This document shows positions 51,415-61,100 of a stretch of 64,000 nt of DNA, piece after piece. The stretch is from Bacillota bacterium. Its GTDB lineage: Bacteria > Bacillota > Clostridia > Acetivibrionales > DTU013. The stretch's first letter is position 1; each line of letters begins with the position of its first letter. The translations under genes were made by a program, and so were the position numbers. Where the stretch lies: NCBI GenBank assembly GCA_023418915.1, contig JAEZYU010000063.1:167919-231918 (forward strand). Reading direction: 5' to 3'. The notes under the pieces were generated by a model that did not search any database, was not told where the DNA came from, and was given only the letters and a program-made list of their open reading frames with translations.

Positions 51415-52614
51415 TTACACCTCCAACGCGCAATTGCGCAGTTTTTCGATGTCAATGGAAAGGTAAACGGCGGTTGTATTGGTGTTTGCATGTCCTAAGA
51501 TTTCTGAAATTACCGGCAATGGTACATTTTCTTCCAGCAGCCTGCTTGCCAGACTGTGCCGGAGCGCATGGGGACCACGCTTCTTGTTTGGGACCAATAA
51601 TCCTGCTTTTCCGATGTGATTTGAAACCATTGTATAAATCCCGCTTGATGAAAACGGAGAAATCGGTGGCCGATGCTTAACAAAAATGTTGCTCTCGTTG
51701 CATTTCGGTCTGCCGAATTTCAGGTAATCAATAATGGCGAGCCCAACATCCTCAAGCAATGGCAGAGATAACGGATTTCCGGTTTTGTGCTGCGTCAGAG
51801 AAATTCGGTTCTGTTCCCAGTCAATATTATTAAATCGTAGATTGCTGACATCTCCCGAGCGTATACCCAGTCTCGCAACCATCAGCAAAATAGCGTAGTT
51901 CCGTTTGCCGATGGGGTTGCTGCGATCAACAAGGGATAGCAGCTTCATCACATCCTCATAGGAATAGGCGGATGGAATCTGCGCCCGCTTTTCATAATGC
52001 ACAAAAGGAACATGCTCACTTAAATCCTCCTGAAGAAAATTGTTCTTAAAGCAAAATTTCAAAAATTGCCTGACAGTACGCATGGTATGGTCTTTGGTCT
52101 GGTTGGAAAAACCAGTGATAAACCTTAGAAAGCCATGAATATGCCGGATCCCGATTTGAGATATCGAAGAGACATTTTGTCCGGTGAGATAACTGAAAAA
52201 GCGTTCCAGATACAGGCTGATCGTGCTCATGTTTCTTTCAACGATGCCCTCAAAACGGCGGTAGGCCAAAAAGCCTTTTGTTGCCACACGGAAAATCTCC
52301 GGGATAACGTAGTCCCGGCGCCGAGCCTTGGGCAAAGGTGCTCCGTGTAATTGAAATTCAGATAACATGCCTAAGTATCTAAGACGCATTTGGTTAAGAT
52401 TACTCGGCTCCTCGCCCGGGGTATAATCATAATGATCTTGCAAAAAGTCAATCCCGACTGTTGTGTTGAAATCCGAAATTCCTTTTAAATCCATAAATTT
52501 AATTAATTGATTGGTGGTGCTGTTAAATTGCAAAATCCTTCCCTTTGCGTAACCTCCTTTCTCCATCCAATTTTGCAGATAGTTTACTGTTTCATAAATG
52601 CTGTTTGTTTCCAT
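51415..52614 (-). CDS. RIT tyrosine recombinase A
   Basis: 399 residues, GGAGG before ATG. Catalytic domain: MVARLGIRSGDVSNLRFNNI, HALRHSLASRLL, SEILGHANTNTTAVYLSID. The N-terminal 150 residues are longer than in B and C, as in known RIT A proteins. First gene of the trio. Three such enzymes in fixed order define RIT elements; their mechanism is not worked out. Confidence 0.85.
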   Translation of the reverse strand: METNSIYETVNYLQNWMEKGGYAKGRILQFNSTTNQLIKFMDLKGISDFNTTVGIDFLQDHYDYTPGEEPSNLNQMRLRYLGMLSEFQLHGAPLPKARRRDYVIPEIFRVATKGFLAYRRFEGIVERNMSTISLYLERFFSYLTGQNVSSISQIGIRHIHGFLRFITGFSNQTKDHTMRTVRQFLKFCFKNNFLQEDLSEHVPFVHYEKRAQIPSAYSYEDVMKLLSLVDRSNPIGKRNYAILLMVARLGIRSGDVSNLRFNNIDWEQNRISLTQHKTGNPLSLPLLEDVGLAIIDYLKFGRPKCNESNIFVKHRPPISPFSSSGIYTMVSNHIGKAGLLVPNKKRGPHALRHSLASRLLEENVPLPVISEILGHANTNTTAVYLSIDIEKLRNCALEV

Positions 52615-52755
52615 CTTTCTATAACCTCCAAAATATTTTGCCTTTCGGCTACCAATATTTTGGAATATTATGCAAAGTTAATCAAGATAAAACCCCTTGT
52701 TCACAAGGGCCATACTTCTCAGCTTTACATAAATACTTTCTTTCCATTACCGACA

Positions 52756-52775
52756 TTATGTGAAGCTTCACATAA
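52756..52775. repeat. perfect 20-base palindrome at the right RIT junction
   Basis: TTATGTGAAGCTTCACATAA, fully symmetric, between the right terminal repeat of the RIT element and the resumed parA reading frame. It is not part of the parA coding sequence of element 1. Confidence 0.6.
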
Positions 52776-52776
52776 A

Positions 52777-53562
52777 GTTGGTAAAACAACGACAACGGTT
52801 AACTTGAGTGTAGGCCTTGCTGCATTGAATAATAAGGTGCTTGCTGTAGACGCAGATGCTCAGGGGAATCTCACCGATTCCTTAGGATTTCGGGAACCGG
52901 ATAATTTACCTGTTTCATTGGCCACTATTCTAACAAAAGCTATGATGGAGGAACCTTATGAATTAAAAGAAGGGATTCTTCATCATAAGGAAGGAATTGA
53001 CTTGATGCCTGGCAACATTGAACTATCTGCCATTGATGTATCATTGGTCAACACTATGAGTCGGGAAACAGTGTTGCGCAGTTATATCAACAATGTAAAA
53101 CCCTACTATGACTACATATTGATTGACTGCATGCCTTCACTTGGCATGTTGACCATTAATGCCCTTGCTGCTGCAGACAGTGTGATTATTCCTGTCCAGG
53201 CGCATTATCTACCTGCTAAAGGCATGACACAGCTTCTGCAGACGATTGCCAGGGTTAAAAGGCAGATCAATCCAAAGCTGACTGTGGATGGGGTTCTACT
53301 TACAATGGTCGATAACCGCACCAATTTTGCAAAGGACATTTCATTTATTCTGCGACGGGATTACGGGGACAAGCTATGCGTATTCAAGTCGGAGATTCCA
53401 TTATCTATCCGGGCAGCTGAAACCAGTGCACAGGGTAAAAGCATCTATGCATTTGACCCAAATGGAATTGCCGCAAAAGCCTATCAATCCTTTACAAAGG
53501 AGGTGCAGGACATTGGCGAAAAGCAACGCAAGAGGCAGCATCAGGCTGACATCGGTAGATGA
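52777..53562 (+). pseudogene. parA: parA 3' part, element 2
   Basis: Resumes with VGKTTTTVNLSVGLAAL in frame and runs to the normal C-terminus (GEKQRKRQHQADIGR). It is about 75 percent identical by eye to parA of element 1. Walker A is split from its first five residues by the RIT element, so no normal ParA can be made; a chimeric frame reaches back into the RIT end but lacks the ParA N-terminus. Confidence 0.8.
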
Positions 53563-54445
53563 GTTGTTTTCTACGGAGGCAAGCCGAACTGACAGCCAGC
53601 GGGAAAAGGTGCTGGACATTCCTTTATCGGATATCAGTGATTTTCCTGACCATCCTTTTAAAGTGAAGACCGACGAGGCAATGCTTGAAATGGCAAGCAG
53701 TGTTAAACAGTATGGTGTATTAGTACCTGCTCTTGTAAGACCTAAACCAGATGGCGGTTATGAAATGGTGGCTGGGCACCGCCGTAAAAAGGCAAGTGAG
53801 CTTGCAGGAATGGAAACCATGCCCTGTATTGTCCGTGATCTGGATAATGATGCAGCTATTGTTGCAATGGTTGACAGCAACATGCAAAGAGAAAGCATAC
53901 TACCAAGCGAAAAAGCTTTTGCTTATAAGATGAAGCTGGAAGCTATGAAACGGCAGGGGCAACGAAGTGATTTAACTTTTTCCCAAGTTGGGAAAAAGTT
54001 AAATTCTTATGAAGAACTTGCTGATAGTAGTGGTGAAAGTAGAAATCAAATATTCCGTTATATCCGCCTTACTGAACTCATTCCCTCCCTGCTTGAAATG
54101 GTGGACGAAAAGCAGATTGCGTTTAACCCTGCGGTAGAGCTTTCTTACCTTACCGAAAACGAACAGCAGGACTTATACAACACCATAAAGTCGGAGGATT
54201 GCACTCCCTCCCTCGCACAAGCCCAACGAATGAAAAAGCTCAGTCAGGAGAGCAGGCTGAATGTGGATGTAATTTTCTCCATACTCACCGAAGAAAAACC
54301 GAACCAAAAGGAAAAATTCAATATTCAGCGCGAGCGTGTAGACCGTTTCTTTCCCAGAGGATTTTCAGAAAAGCAAAAAGAAGACTTGATTGTCCAACTG
54401 CTTGAAAGCTGGTATAAGAAGCGGCAAAAGGAGCATGAACGATGA
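53513..54445 (+). CDS. parB: ParB/Spo0J-like partition protein of element 2
   Basis: 310 residues from the TTG at 53513 after AAGGAGGTG, the same start layout as in element 1 with a 50-base overlap with parA. Domains: ParB N-terminal (IPLSDISDFPDHPFKV, YGVLVPALVRPKPDGGYEMV, AGHRRKKASEL), helix-turn-helix (GESRNQIFRYIRLTELIPSL). It appears intact although its parA is broken. A perfect palindrome with 17-base arms lies inside at 53970-54004. Confidence 0.88.
   Translation: MAKSNARGSIRLTSVDELFSTEASRTDSQREKVLDIPLSDISDFPDHPFKVKTDEAMLEMASSVKQYGVLVPALVRPKPDGGYEMVAGHRRKKASELAGMETMPCIVRDLDNDAAIVAMVDSNMQRESILPSEKAFAYKMKLEAMKRQGQRSDLTFSQVGKKLNSYEELADSSGESRNQIFRYIRLTELIPSLLEMVDEKQIAFNPAVELSYLTENEQQDLYNTIKSEDCTPSLAQAQRMKKLSQESRLNVDVIFSILTEEKPNQKEKFNIQRERVDRFFPRGFSEKQKEDLIVQLLESWYKKRQKEHER
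53970..54004. repeat. perfect palindrome inside parB, element 2
   Basis: Arms ATTTAACTTTTTCCCAA and TTGGGAAAAAGTTAAAT around a single G; all 17 pairs form. It codes for DLTFSQVGKKLN. The homologous place in element 1 has a different palindrome. Confidence 0.8.
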
Positions 54446-54507
54446 AACAGAGGCTTATCGTGTATCAATTGTACACGGATTTTTTTATTTTAAGATAAGA
54501 ACCAAAT

Positions 54508-54641
54508 TTCTACACCAAGGGGGTAGTCTGCATCTTTATAGGTAGAAACCGCAAGAGGCTATTGCGTTTTCCCCCTCCCCACACCCCACCCCCTTTAATT
54601 TACCAGCCGAAAAAGAAATAACTATGCTTTTCAGTTGGTAA
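54508..54641 (+). promoter_or_regulatory. conserved leader with G-quadruplex motif, element 2
   Basis: TTCTACACCAAGGGGGTAGT hairpin (54508-54529), C5-T-C4-ACA-C4-A-C5 tract (54571-54593) and a TTACCAGCCGA stem (54600-54641), in the same order as at 24811-24944 of element 1. The rest of 54446-54672 is poorly conserved between the two. Confidence 0.6.
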
Positions 54642-54672
54642 TACACAAAACTTATATGATAAGGAGTTCATT

Positions 54673-54834
54673 ATGAAGCAAGAAGTTAAGAAGAAGCGGA
54701 AAGTATTCCGGATTTTACTCAGGAATACACAAAAGAGTAACAAGCCGATAGAAAATGACCATAACCATCCACACAAAGGAGCAAAGGCAAAGGATGAGCC
54801 GCACAGCCCATGTTCTTTTTCGGCAGGTGAATAG
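54673..54834 (+). CDS. 53-residue basic protein
   Basis: ATG after AAGGAG. MKQEVKKKRKVFRILLRN is very basic; the rest is His, Lys and Pro rich and ends CSFSAGE. The start resembles the small gene at the same place in element 1 (24573-24779). No domain is recognised. Confidence 0.5.
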   Translation: MKQEVKKKRKVFRILLRNTQKSNKPIENDHNHPHKGAKAKDEPHSPCSFSAGE

Positions 54835-54861
54835 AAACATATACACCAGGAGGATTTTTGA

Positions 54862-54972
54862 ATGGAGACAAAAGCAATACTTGTGCTTGTACTATGCTTA
54901 GTGATTATCGGCGGTGCAGTATACTTGAACATCAGGAAAAGAGTGAGGAAAAGCCAGCATGAAGAGGAATAG
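54862..54972 (+). CDS. 36-residue single-pass membrane peptide
   Basis: ATG after CAGGAGG. The peptide METKAILVLVLCLVIIGGAV is one membrane helix, followed by a basic, then acidic tail (NIRKRVRKSQHEEE). Good ribosome site and composition; function unknown. It lies in the run of small genes between parB and the methylase/helicase. Confidence 0.5.
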   Translation: METKAILVLVLCLVIIGGAVYLNIRKRVRKSQHEEE

Positions 54973-55070
54973 CAACCTTTCGTGCTGTAAGCCTGTATGA
55001 TGGGAGTGATAATGATGATGGATGAAGAAAAACGGATGATGGATATTCTGGGGTATTAAAACCGGAGTGT

Positions 55071-55154
55071 ATGCCTGACTGGGCAAAAGAAAAGCTCAAG
55101 CAAACCCAGGTACATATACAGGAAATGTATAAAAAGCATGAACCTGAGCGATAA
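55071..55154 (+). CDS. 27-residue charged peptide
   Basis: ATG after CCGGAG. The peptide MPDWAKEKLKQTQVHIQEMY then KKHEPER is short, helical and charged. It ends 11 bases before the start of the giant methylase/helicase gene and overlaps that gene's ribosome site, so coupling is possible. A 15-codon frame (MMMDEEKRMMDILGY) lies just upstream. Confidence 0.35.
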   Translation: MPDWAKEKLKQTQVHIQEMYKKHEPER

Positions 55155-55164
55155 GGAGGGGTGT

Positions 55165-58100
55165 ATGATGGCAACAAAGCTGCAGCTCATTACGGAGCTT
55201 TCAGAAAGCACTGCCCACAGTGTTACAAAAAGTGCTGCCAACTGGACTTTCTTTCTCAAAACTGCAGCATGGAATTATAAATATCCGTTTCATGACCAAC
55301 TTCTGATTTTTGCACAGCGGCCTGATGCTATTGCTTGTGCACCTATAGAAACTTGGAATGAAAAGCTTGGAAGATGGGTAAATAAAGGGGCTAAAGGCAT
55401 TGCATTGATAGATGATAGTGGAAGCCGTTTGAGCCTTCGGCATGTGTTTGATGTTTCAGATACTAATAGCAGGTACAACAGACCTTTAGTTATCTGGGCT
55501 ATGAAAGAGGAATATGAAGAACAAGTAATAGAAACGCTTGAAAATGCATTCGGAGAGCTTAAGAATAAGGATGACATACCTACTGCTCTTATGTTATCTG
55601 CATCTAATGCAGTTGAAGATAACTATTCTGATTATCTGTCAGACCTTATGTATAGCCGGAATAATAGCTTCTTAGAGGAGCTGGACAGTTTGAATTTAGA
55701 GGTTGCATTCAAAGAAGCCCTTATAAATTCAGTGACATATGTATTGTTAGCCCGCTGTGGATATTCTCCCGATGAGTTTTTTAGTCCTGAAGATTTTAAG
55801 TGTGTCATAAATTTTAATACCCTTGATACCGTATCCAGACTTGGAACTGCTGTCAGAGATATCTCCGAGATGATTTTGAAGGAAATTGGGGCAACAGTTA
55901 AGGACCTGCAGAAAACAGAGAAAAAACAGATTCATACATTTGAAAAAAAGCAAGAAGTACGCCACAATGAAGGTGTTATTAAAAAAGATGAAGGAGGCGA
56001 TGAGCATGGATTTGACCTACAGCAAACAGGGAGATTATCTGATACCCGATCTGACACTGCCAGAGGAGAAAACGCACATCGGGAAGTATGGGATGCTGCG
56101 CAAAACATATCTGAAAAACCACAAGAGAGGAATGTACTCCAGCCTGATGCTGTCAGGAAGCCTGAACCGTCACCTGTTGGAGATCGACCAGACAGCGAGA
56201 GAGAGTATCGAGAGATTCACAGCAAAGCTGCTTCAAGAGAACCCGGCTCCCGACAAAGCAGCCAATCCGATTGGCTGGACGGGACATATGAACAATCTGA
56301 AACAGTCGGCGGAAGAAATAGTGATGATGGACCTGGTATACAACTAAGCATCTTCCCTACAATAGAACAGCAGATGGAAGCCATTGAAAAGGCGGAGGAC
56401 GAAAAAAAATCCTCCGCCTTTTCAATTTCACAGGAAGAAATCGACAATGTTCTTTGTAAAGGAACCGGTGTTGTAAATGGAAAATACCGTGTGTACCAGC
56501 ACTATCAGGAACAGCACACTTCAAAGGAGACTGTTGCTTTTTTAAAGAATGAATATGGAATTGGAGGGCGTACCCATTACTTTTTGGATGGAACCTCAGG
56601 CAGTGAATCTCATGATGGTAAAGGCATAACAATTATTAAGGGCAGGCTTTCCAACCCTGATATGAGGGTTTTTCTTTCCTGGGAGAAGGTACAAAAGCGC
56701 CTGGGTGAACTAATTGCAACAGATCGTTACTTACCCTTCTCAGTTGCGCTTTATAAAAAATACCTGCCGGAGATTGTTAATCACATTCAGAGAGATGAGG
56801 TATACACATACCTTCGGCACCGGGATACTTATCCGGATAATGCAAAACAGGAGCTTGAAACTGCTATTGACCGTATTGCCCTGTCGATGCAGGAAGACCA
56901 TCAGGCTTTTTATGAAGCTTATACCACTCTACCGCTATTTAAGGAATGGCTGGTTGAAGATGTATTCCAGCGCACTTATCAGGACTACCTTACAGACAAT
57001 AGAGACAGCATTACCATACATGCCGGTGATCACAATGTCCCGGATTGGGCTAATGACACAGTTGAAAATGTAAATAAACCTGCCGAAAAAGAAATAACTG
57101 AAGAAATTGTAATTGGTATGGAGTTATCCATTGAGGACAGAAAATATGTTATAGACAGCATCAATTATGAAAGAGGAACAATAAGTCTTCAGGATATCAC
57201 CTTTCAGGCCAGTACAGGCTTCCCTATTTTCCGCAGCGAAAGCCTGGAATTTATTCGTAATATATTGGCAATATCAGATGATAAATCAAAGAATGAGCCT
57301 CGCAATGAACCCGCTCAGGAGAAAACTCAGAGTAATGAAGCTCCAAGAGAGGTCATTGATCTTACAAGTGAAGAACAAAAACAGCCCAGGGTAAATTTCC
57401 TTATCACTGATGATAACCTGGGTATCGGTGGACAAAAGACTAAGTATAACTGGAATGTTACTGCCATCAGGCTATTAAACCAGCTGGAAGACCAAAACCG
57501 TTTTGCTACCCCGGAGGAGCAGGAAATCCTGTCCCGTTATGTAGGCTGGGGTGGTATCCCGCAGGTTTTCGATGAACAGAACAGCCAGTGGGCTAAGGAA
57601 TATGCCGAACTGAAAGAGTTACTTGAACCAGATGATTATGCCTCTGCCAGGGCCTCCACCTTGAATGCCCACTTTACATCCCCCACTGTCATCAAGGCCA
57701 TATATACCTGCCTTGCAAACATGGGCTTTAAGACCGGCAACATTTTAGAGCCTGCTTGCGGTGTCGGTAACTTTTTGGGACTTGTACCCGACAGCATGAA
57801 AAATTCAAAGATTTATGGCATTGAGCTTGACAATATTACAGGCAGGATTGCAAAACAGCTCTATCAGAATGCCAACATCGCAGTACAGGGCTTTGAAGAA
57901 ACCAGCCTGCCTGACAGCTTTTTTGACCTTGCCATTGGCAATGTCCCATTCGGCAGCTATGGCGTAACAGATAAGAAGTATGATAAATATAAATTTTATA
58001 TTCATGATTACTTTTTTGCCAAAACGCTGGATAAGGTACGACCGGGAGGCATCATTGCCTTTATAACCTCTAAAGGAACCATGAACAAGCAAAATCCCGA

Positions 58101-61100
58101 AGTGCGCAAATACATTGCACAGAGGGCGGAGCTCCTGGGTGCTGTCCGATTACCCAACAATGCCTTTTATGCAAATGCCGGGACAGAGGTCACAGCCGAT
58201 ATAATCTTTTTGCAAAAGAGAGACCGTATGATTGACATTATGCCAGGATACGCAGATGGTCAGGATGCAGGTCAAGTAAACAGTACGGACTGGATTCATC
58301 TCTCCACTACAGAAAACGGCATTCCCATCAACAGCTATTTTTCAAGAAATCCGGAAATGGTACTGGGAACCATGGCATATGATGAGAGGCTATACGGTAA
58401 TACCAGAGAAACAACTTGTATTCCCTTTGAAGATAGTGACCTTGCAGCTCTGCTAAGGGAAGCGCTTGAAAACATCCATGCAGAGATTGTTGAGTTTGAG
58501 CCGGACGACCCTATTGAAGAAGTAGACAGCTCTATCCCCGCAGACCCTAATGTACGTAATTTCAGCTTCGCTGTTGTAGATCGCAGCATCTATTACAGGG
58601 AAAACAGCCGGATGAACAAGGTAGATGTTTCTGTCACTGCAGCAAACCGTATAAAGGGCATGGTTGCCATCCGTGATTGTGTTCGTGAGCTGATAGAATA
58701 CCAGACTGAAGATTATAGTGATGAAGTCATAAACGAACAGCAAAAAAAGCTCAACTACTTGTACGATGATTTTATTGTAAAATATGGGCTATTAAGCAGC
58801 CGCGCCAATAGCATGGCGTTTTCCGATGATTCCTCCTATTGTCTTTTATGCTCACTCGAAATCATGGATGAAAACGGTGAGCTGGAGCGCAAGGCAGATA
58901 TGTTCACAAAGCGTACCATCCGACAGCGCACAACCATTACCCATGTGGACACGGCCAGCGAAGCCCTTGCCATCTCCATTGCTGAAAAAGCCTGTGTAGA
59001 CATGGGATTCATGCAGAGCTTGACCGGGCTTTCCAAAGAGCAAATTATTAAAGACCTGGAGGGCGTAGTCTTTCAAAACCCTATTCATACAAATAATGAT
59101 GGTGCTATCCGGTATGAGACAGCGGATGAATACCTGTCCGGCAATGTCAGGGAAAAGCTGAAAACCGCCCGGCAGTTTGCCCAAATGCATCCTGACATCT
59201 ATAGTGCGAATGTTGCAGCTTTGGAAGCAGTACAGCCAAAAGACCTGGATGCCTCAGAAATTGATGTGAGACTGGGTGCAACCTGGATTCCTACTGATGT
59301 AATCAAGGACTTTATCTTTGAGCTTCTGGAAACGCCTTATCTCTACAGAAGATATATCGATGTTTTTTATTCAACCTATACTGCAAATTGGAACGTCAAG
59401 GGTAAGAGTGATGATCGTAGCGATAATATAAAGGCTAACGTCACCTATGGCACCAAACGCATCAATGGATACAAGATTATTGAAGAGAGCCTAAACCTTC
59501 ATGATGTACGTATATTTGATACTATCATTGAAGATGGTGTGGAAAAGAGGATTTTAAACAAAAAGGAAACTGCCATTGCCCAGCAAAAGCAGGAAGCCAT
59601 AAAGGAAGAGTTTAAGGGCTGGATATGGAGAGACCCTCAGCGTCGGGAAAGGCTCACCAGACTTTACAACGACCGCTTTAATTCAATCCGTCCCCGGCAG
59701 TATGACGGCAGTCATATACGTTTTACCGGTATGAACCCGGAGATTACACTACGTAAGCATCAGGTAGATGCAGTTGCCCATATTCTTTATGGAGGAAACA
59801 CCCTGCTTGCACACTGCGTGGGTGCGGGCAAAACATACGAGATGACGGCGGCAGCTCAGGAAAGCAAACATCTGGGGCTCTGCCAGAAAAGTATGTTCGT
59901 GGTACCCAACCATTTAACCGAGCAGTGGGCGGCAGAATACCTACAGCTCTACCCTTCTGCCAATATCCTTGTAGCAACCAGAAAGGACTTTGAAACAAAA
60001 AACCGTAAGAAATTCTGTGCCCGTATTGCCACCGGTGATTATGATGCGGTGATTATAGGGCACAGCCAGTTTGAGAAAATCCCCATTTCAGCCGAACGCC
60101 AGAAACAGCAGCTGGAGCTACAGATTGCAGAAATCACTGAGGGCATCCGGGAGCTTAAGGAACAGCGCGGCGAACGATATGCAATAAAACAGATGGAAAA
60201 GACTAAAAAGACATTAAAGCTAAGGCTGGACAAGCTGAATGACACCAGCCGGAAGGACGATGTGGTGACCTTTGAGGAGTTGGGTGTGGACAGGTTATTT
60301 ATAGATGAAGCAGACTTTTATAAAAATTTGTTTCTTTACACTAAAATGCGCAATGTAGCCGGGCTCTCCCAGACAGAGGCACAGAAATCCTCCGACTTGT
60401 TTGCCAAATGCCGGTATCTTGACCAGTTAACAGAGGGGCGCGGCATTATCTTTGCAACGGGAACGCCCGTTTCTAATTCGATTACGGAGCTCTATACCAT
60501 GCAGAGGTATTTGCAATATGAAACGCTCCGGAAAAACGGGCTTCAGCACTTTGACTGCTGGGCTTCTACCTTCGGTGAAACCGTCACCGCAATTGAACTG
60601 GCACCCGAGGGAACAGGTTACAGGGCAAAAACAAGGTTTGCAAGGTTCTACAACCTACCAGAGCTCATGAATATGTTCAAAGAAGTTGCAAATATCAAGA
60701 CGGCGGATATGTTAAACCTCCCTGTTCCAAAAGCTAATTATAACAATGTTGCAGTAAAACCAAGTGATTTTCAAAAAGACATGGTAGCAGAGCTTGCAGA
60801 GCGTGCTGAACGGGTTCGTGCCAAGCTAGTGGAGCCCTATGAAGACAACATGTTAAAGATAACCAACGATGGTCGGAAGCTTGCACTTGACCAGAGACTT
60901 GTAAACCCCATGCTTCCTGACAATGAGGCAGGTAAGGTAAATGCTTGTGTAGACAATGTATATCGCTTTTGGCAGGAACACAAAGACCGGAATCTGACAC
61001 AGCTTGTGTTCTGCGACCTGTCCACTCCCAAAAAAGATGGAAACTTTAATGTCTATGATGATATACGTCAGAAGCTAATATTAAGAGATATCCCAGCTGA

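Larger units (their letters stand above)
49317..52751. mobile_element. RIT element (recombinase-in-trio) inserted in parA
   Basis: About 3.4 kb with three tyrosine recombinase genes in tandem on the - strand. The ends carry inverted GGTAATGGAAAG (49317-49328) and CTTTCCATTACC (52740-52751), and a second inner inverted pair ACTTTGCATAATA (near 49391) / TATTATGCAAAGT (near 52666). Both flanks are parA sequence. About 25 extra bases with a palindrome lie between the right repeat and parA, so the right border may extend to 52776. Confidence 0.8.

Noticed and set aside
52507..52776. N-terminal extension of the resumed ParA reading frame
   Set aside because: The extra residues come from the antisense of the RIT recombinase start and the RIT end, not from a ParA sequence.
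53970..54004. Classical parS site (TGTTTCACGTGAAACA type)
   Set aside because: The palindrome inside parB does not match that consensus; a parS-like role is kept only as a hypothesis.
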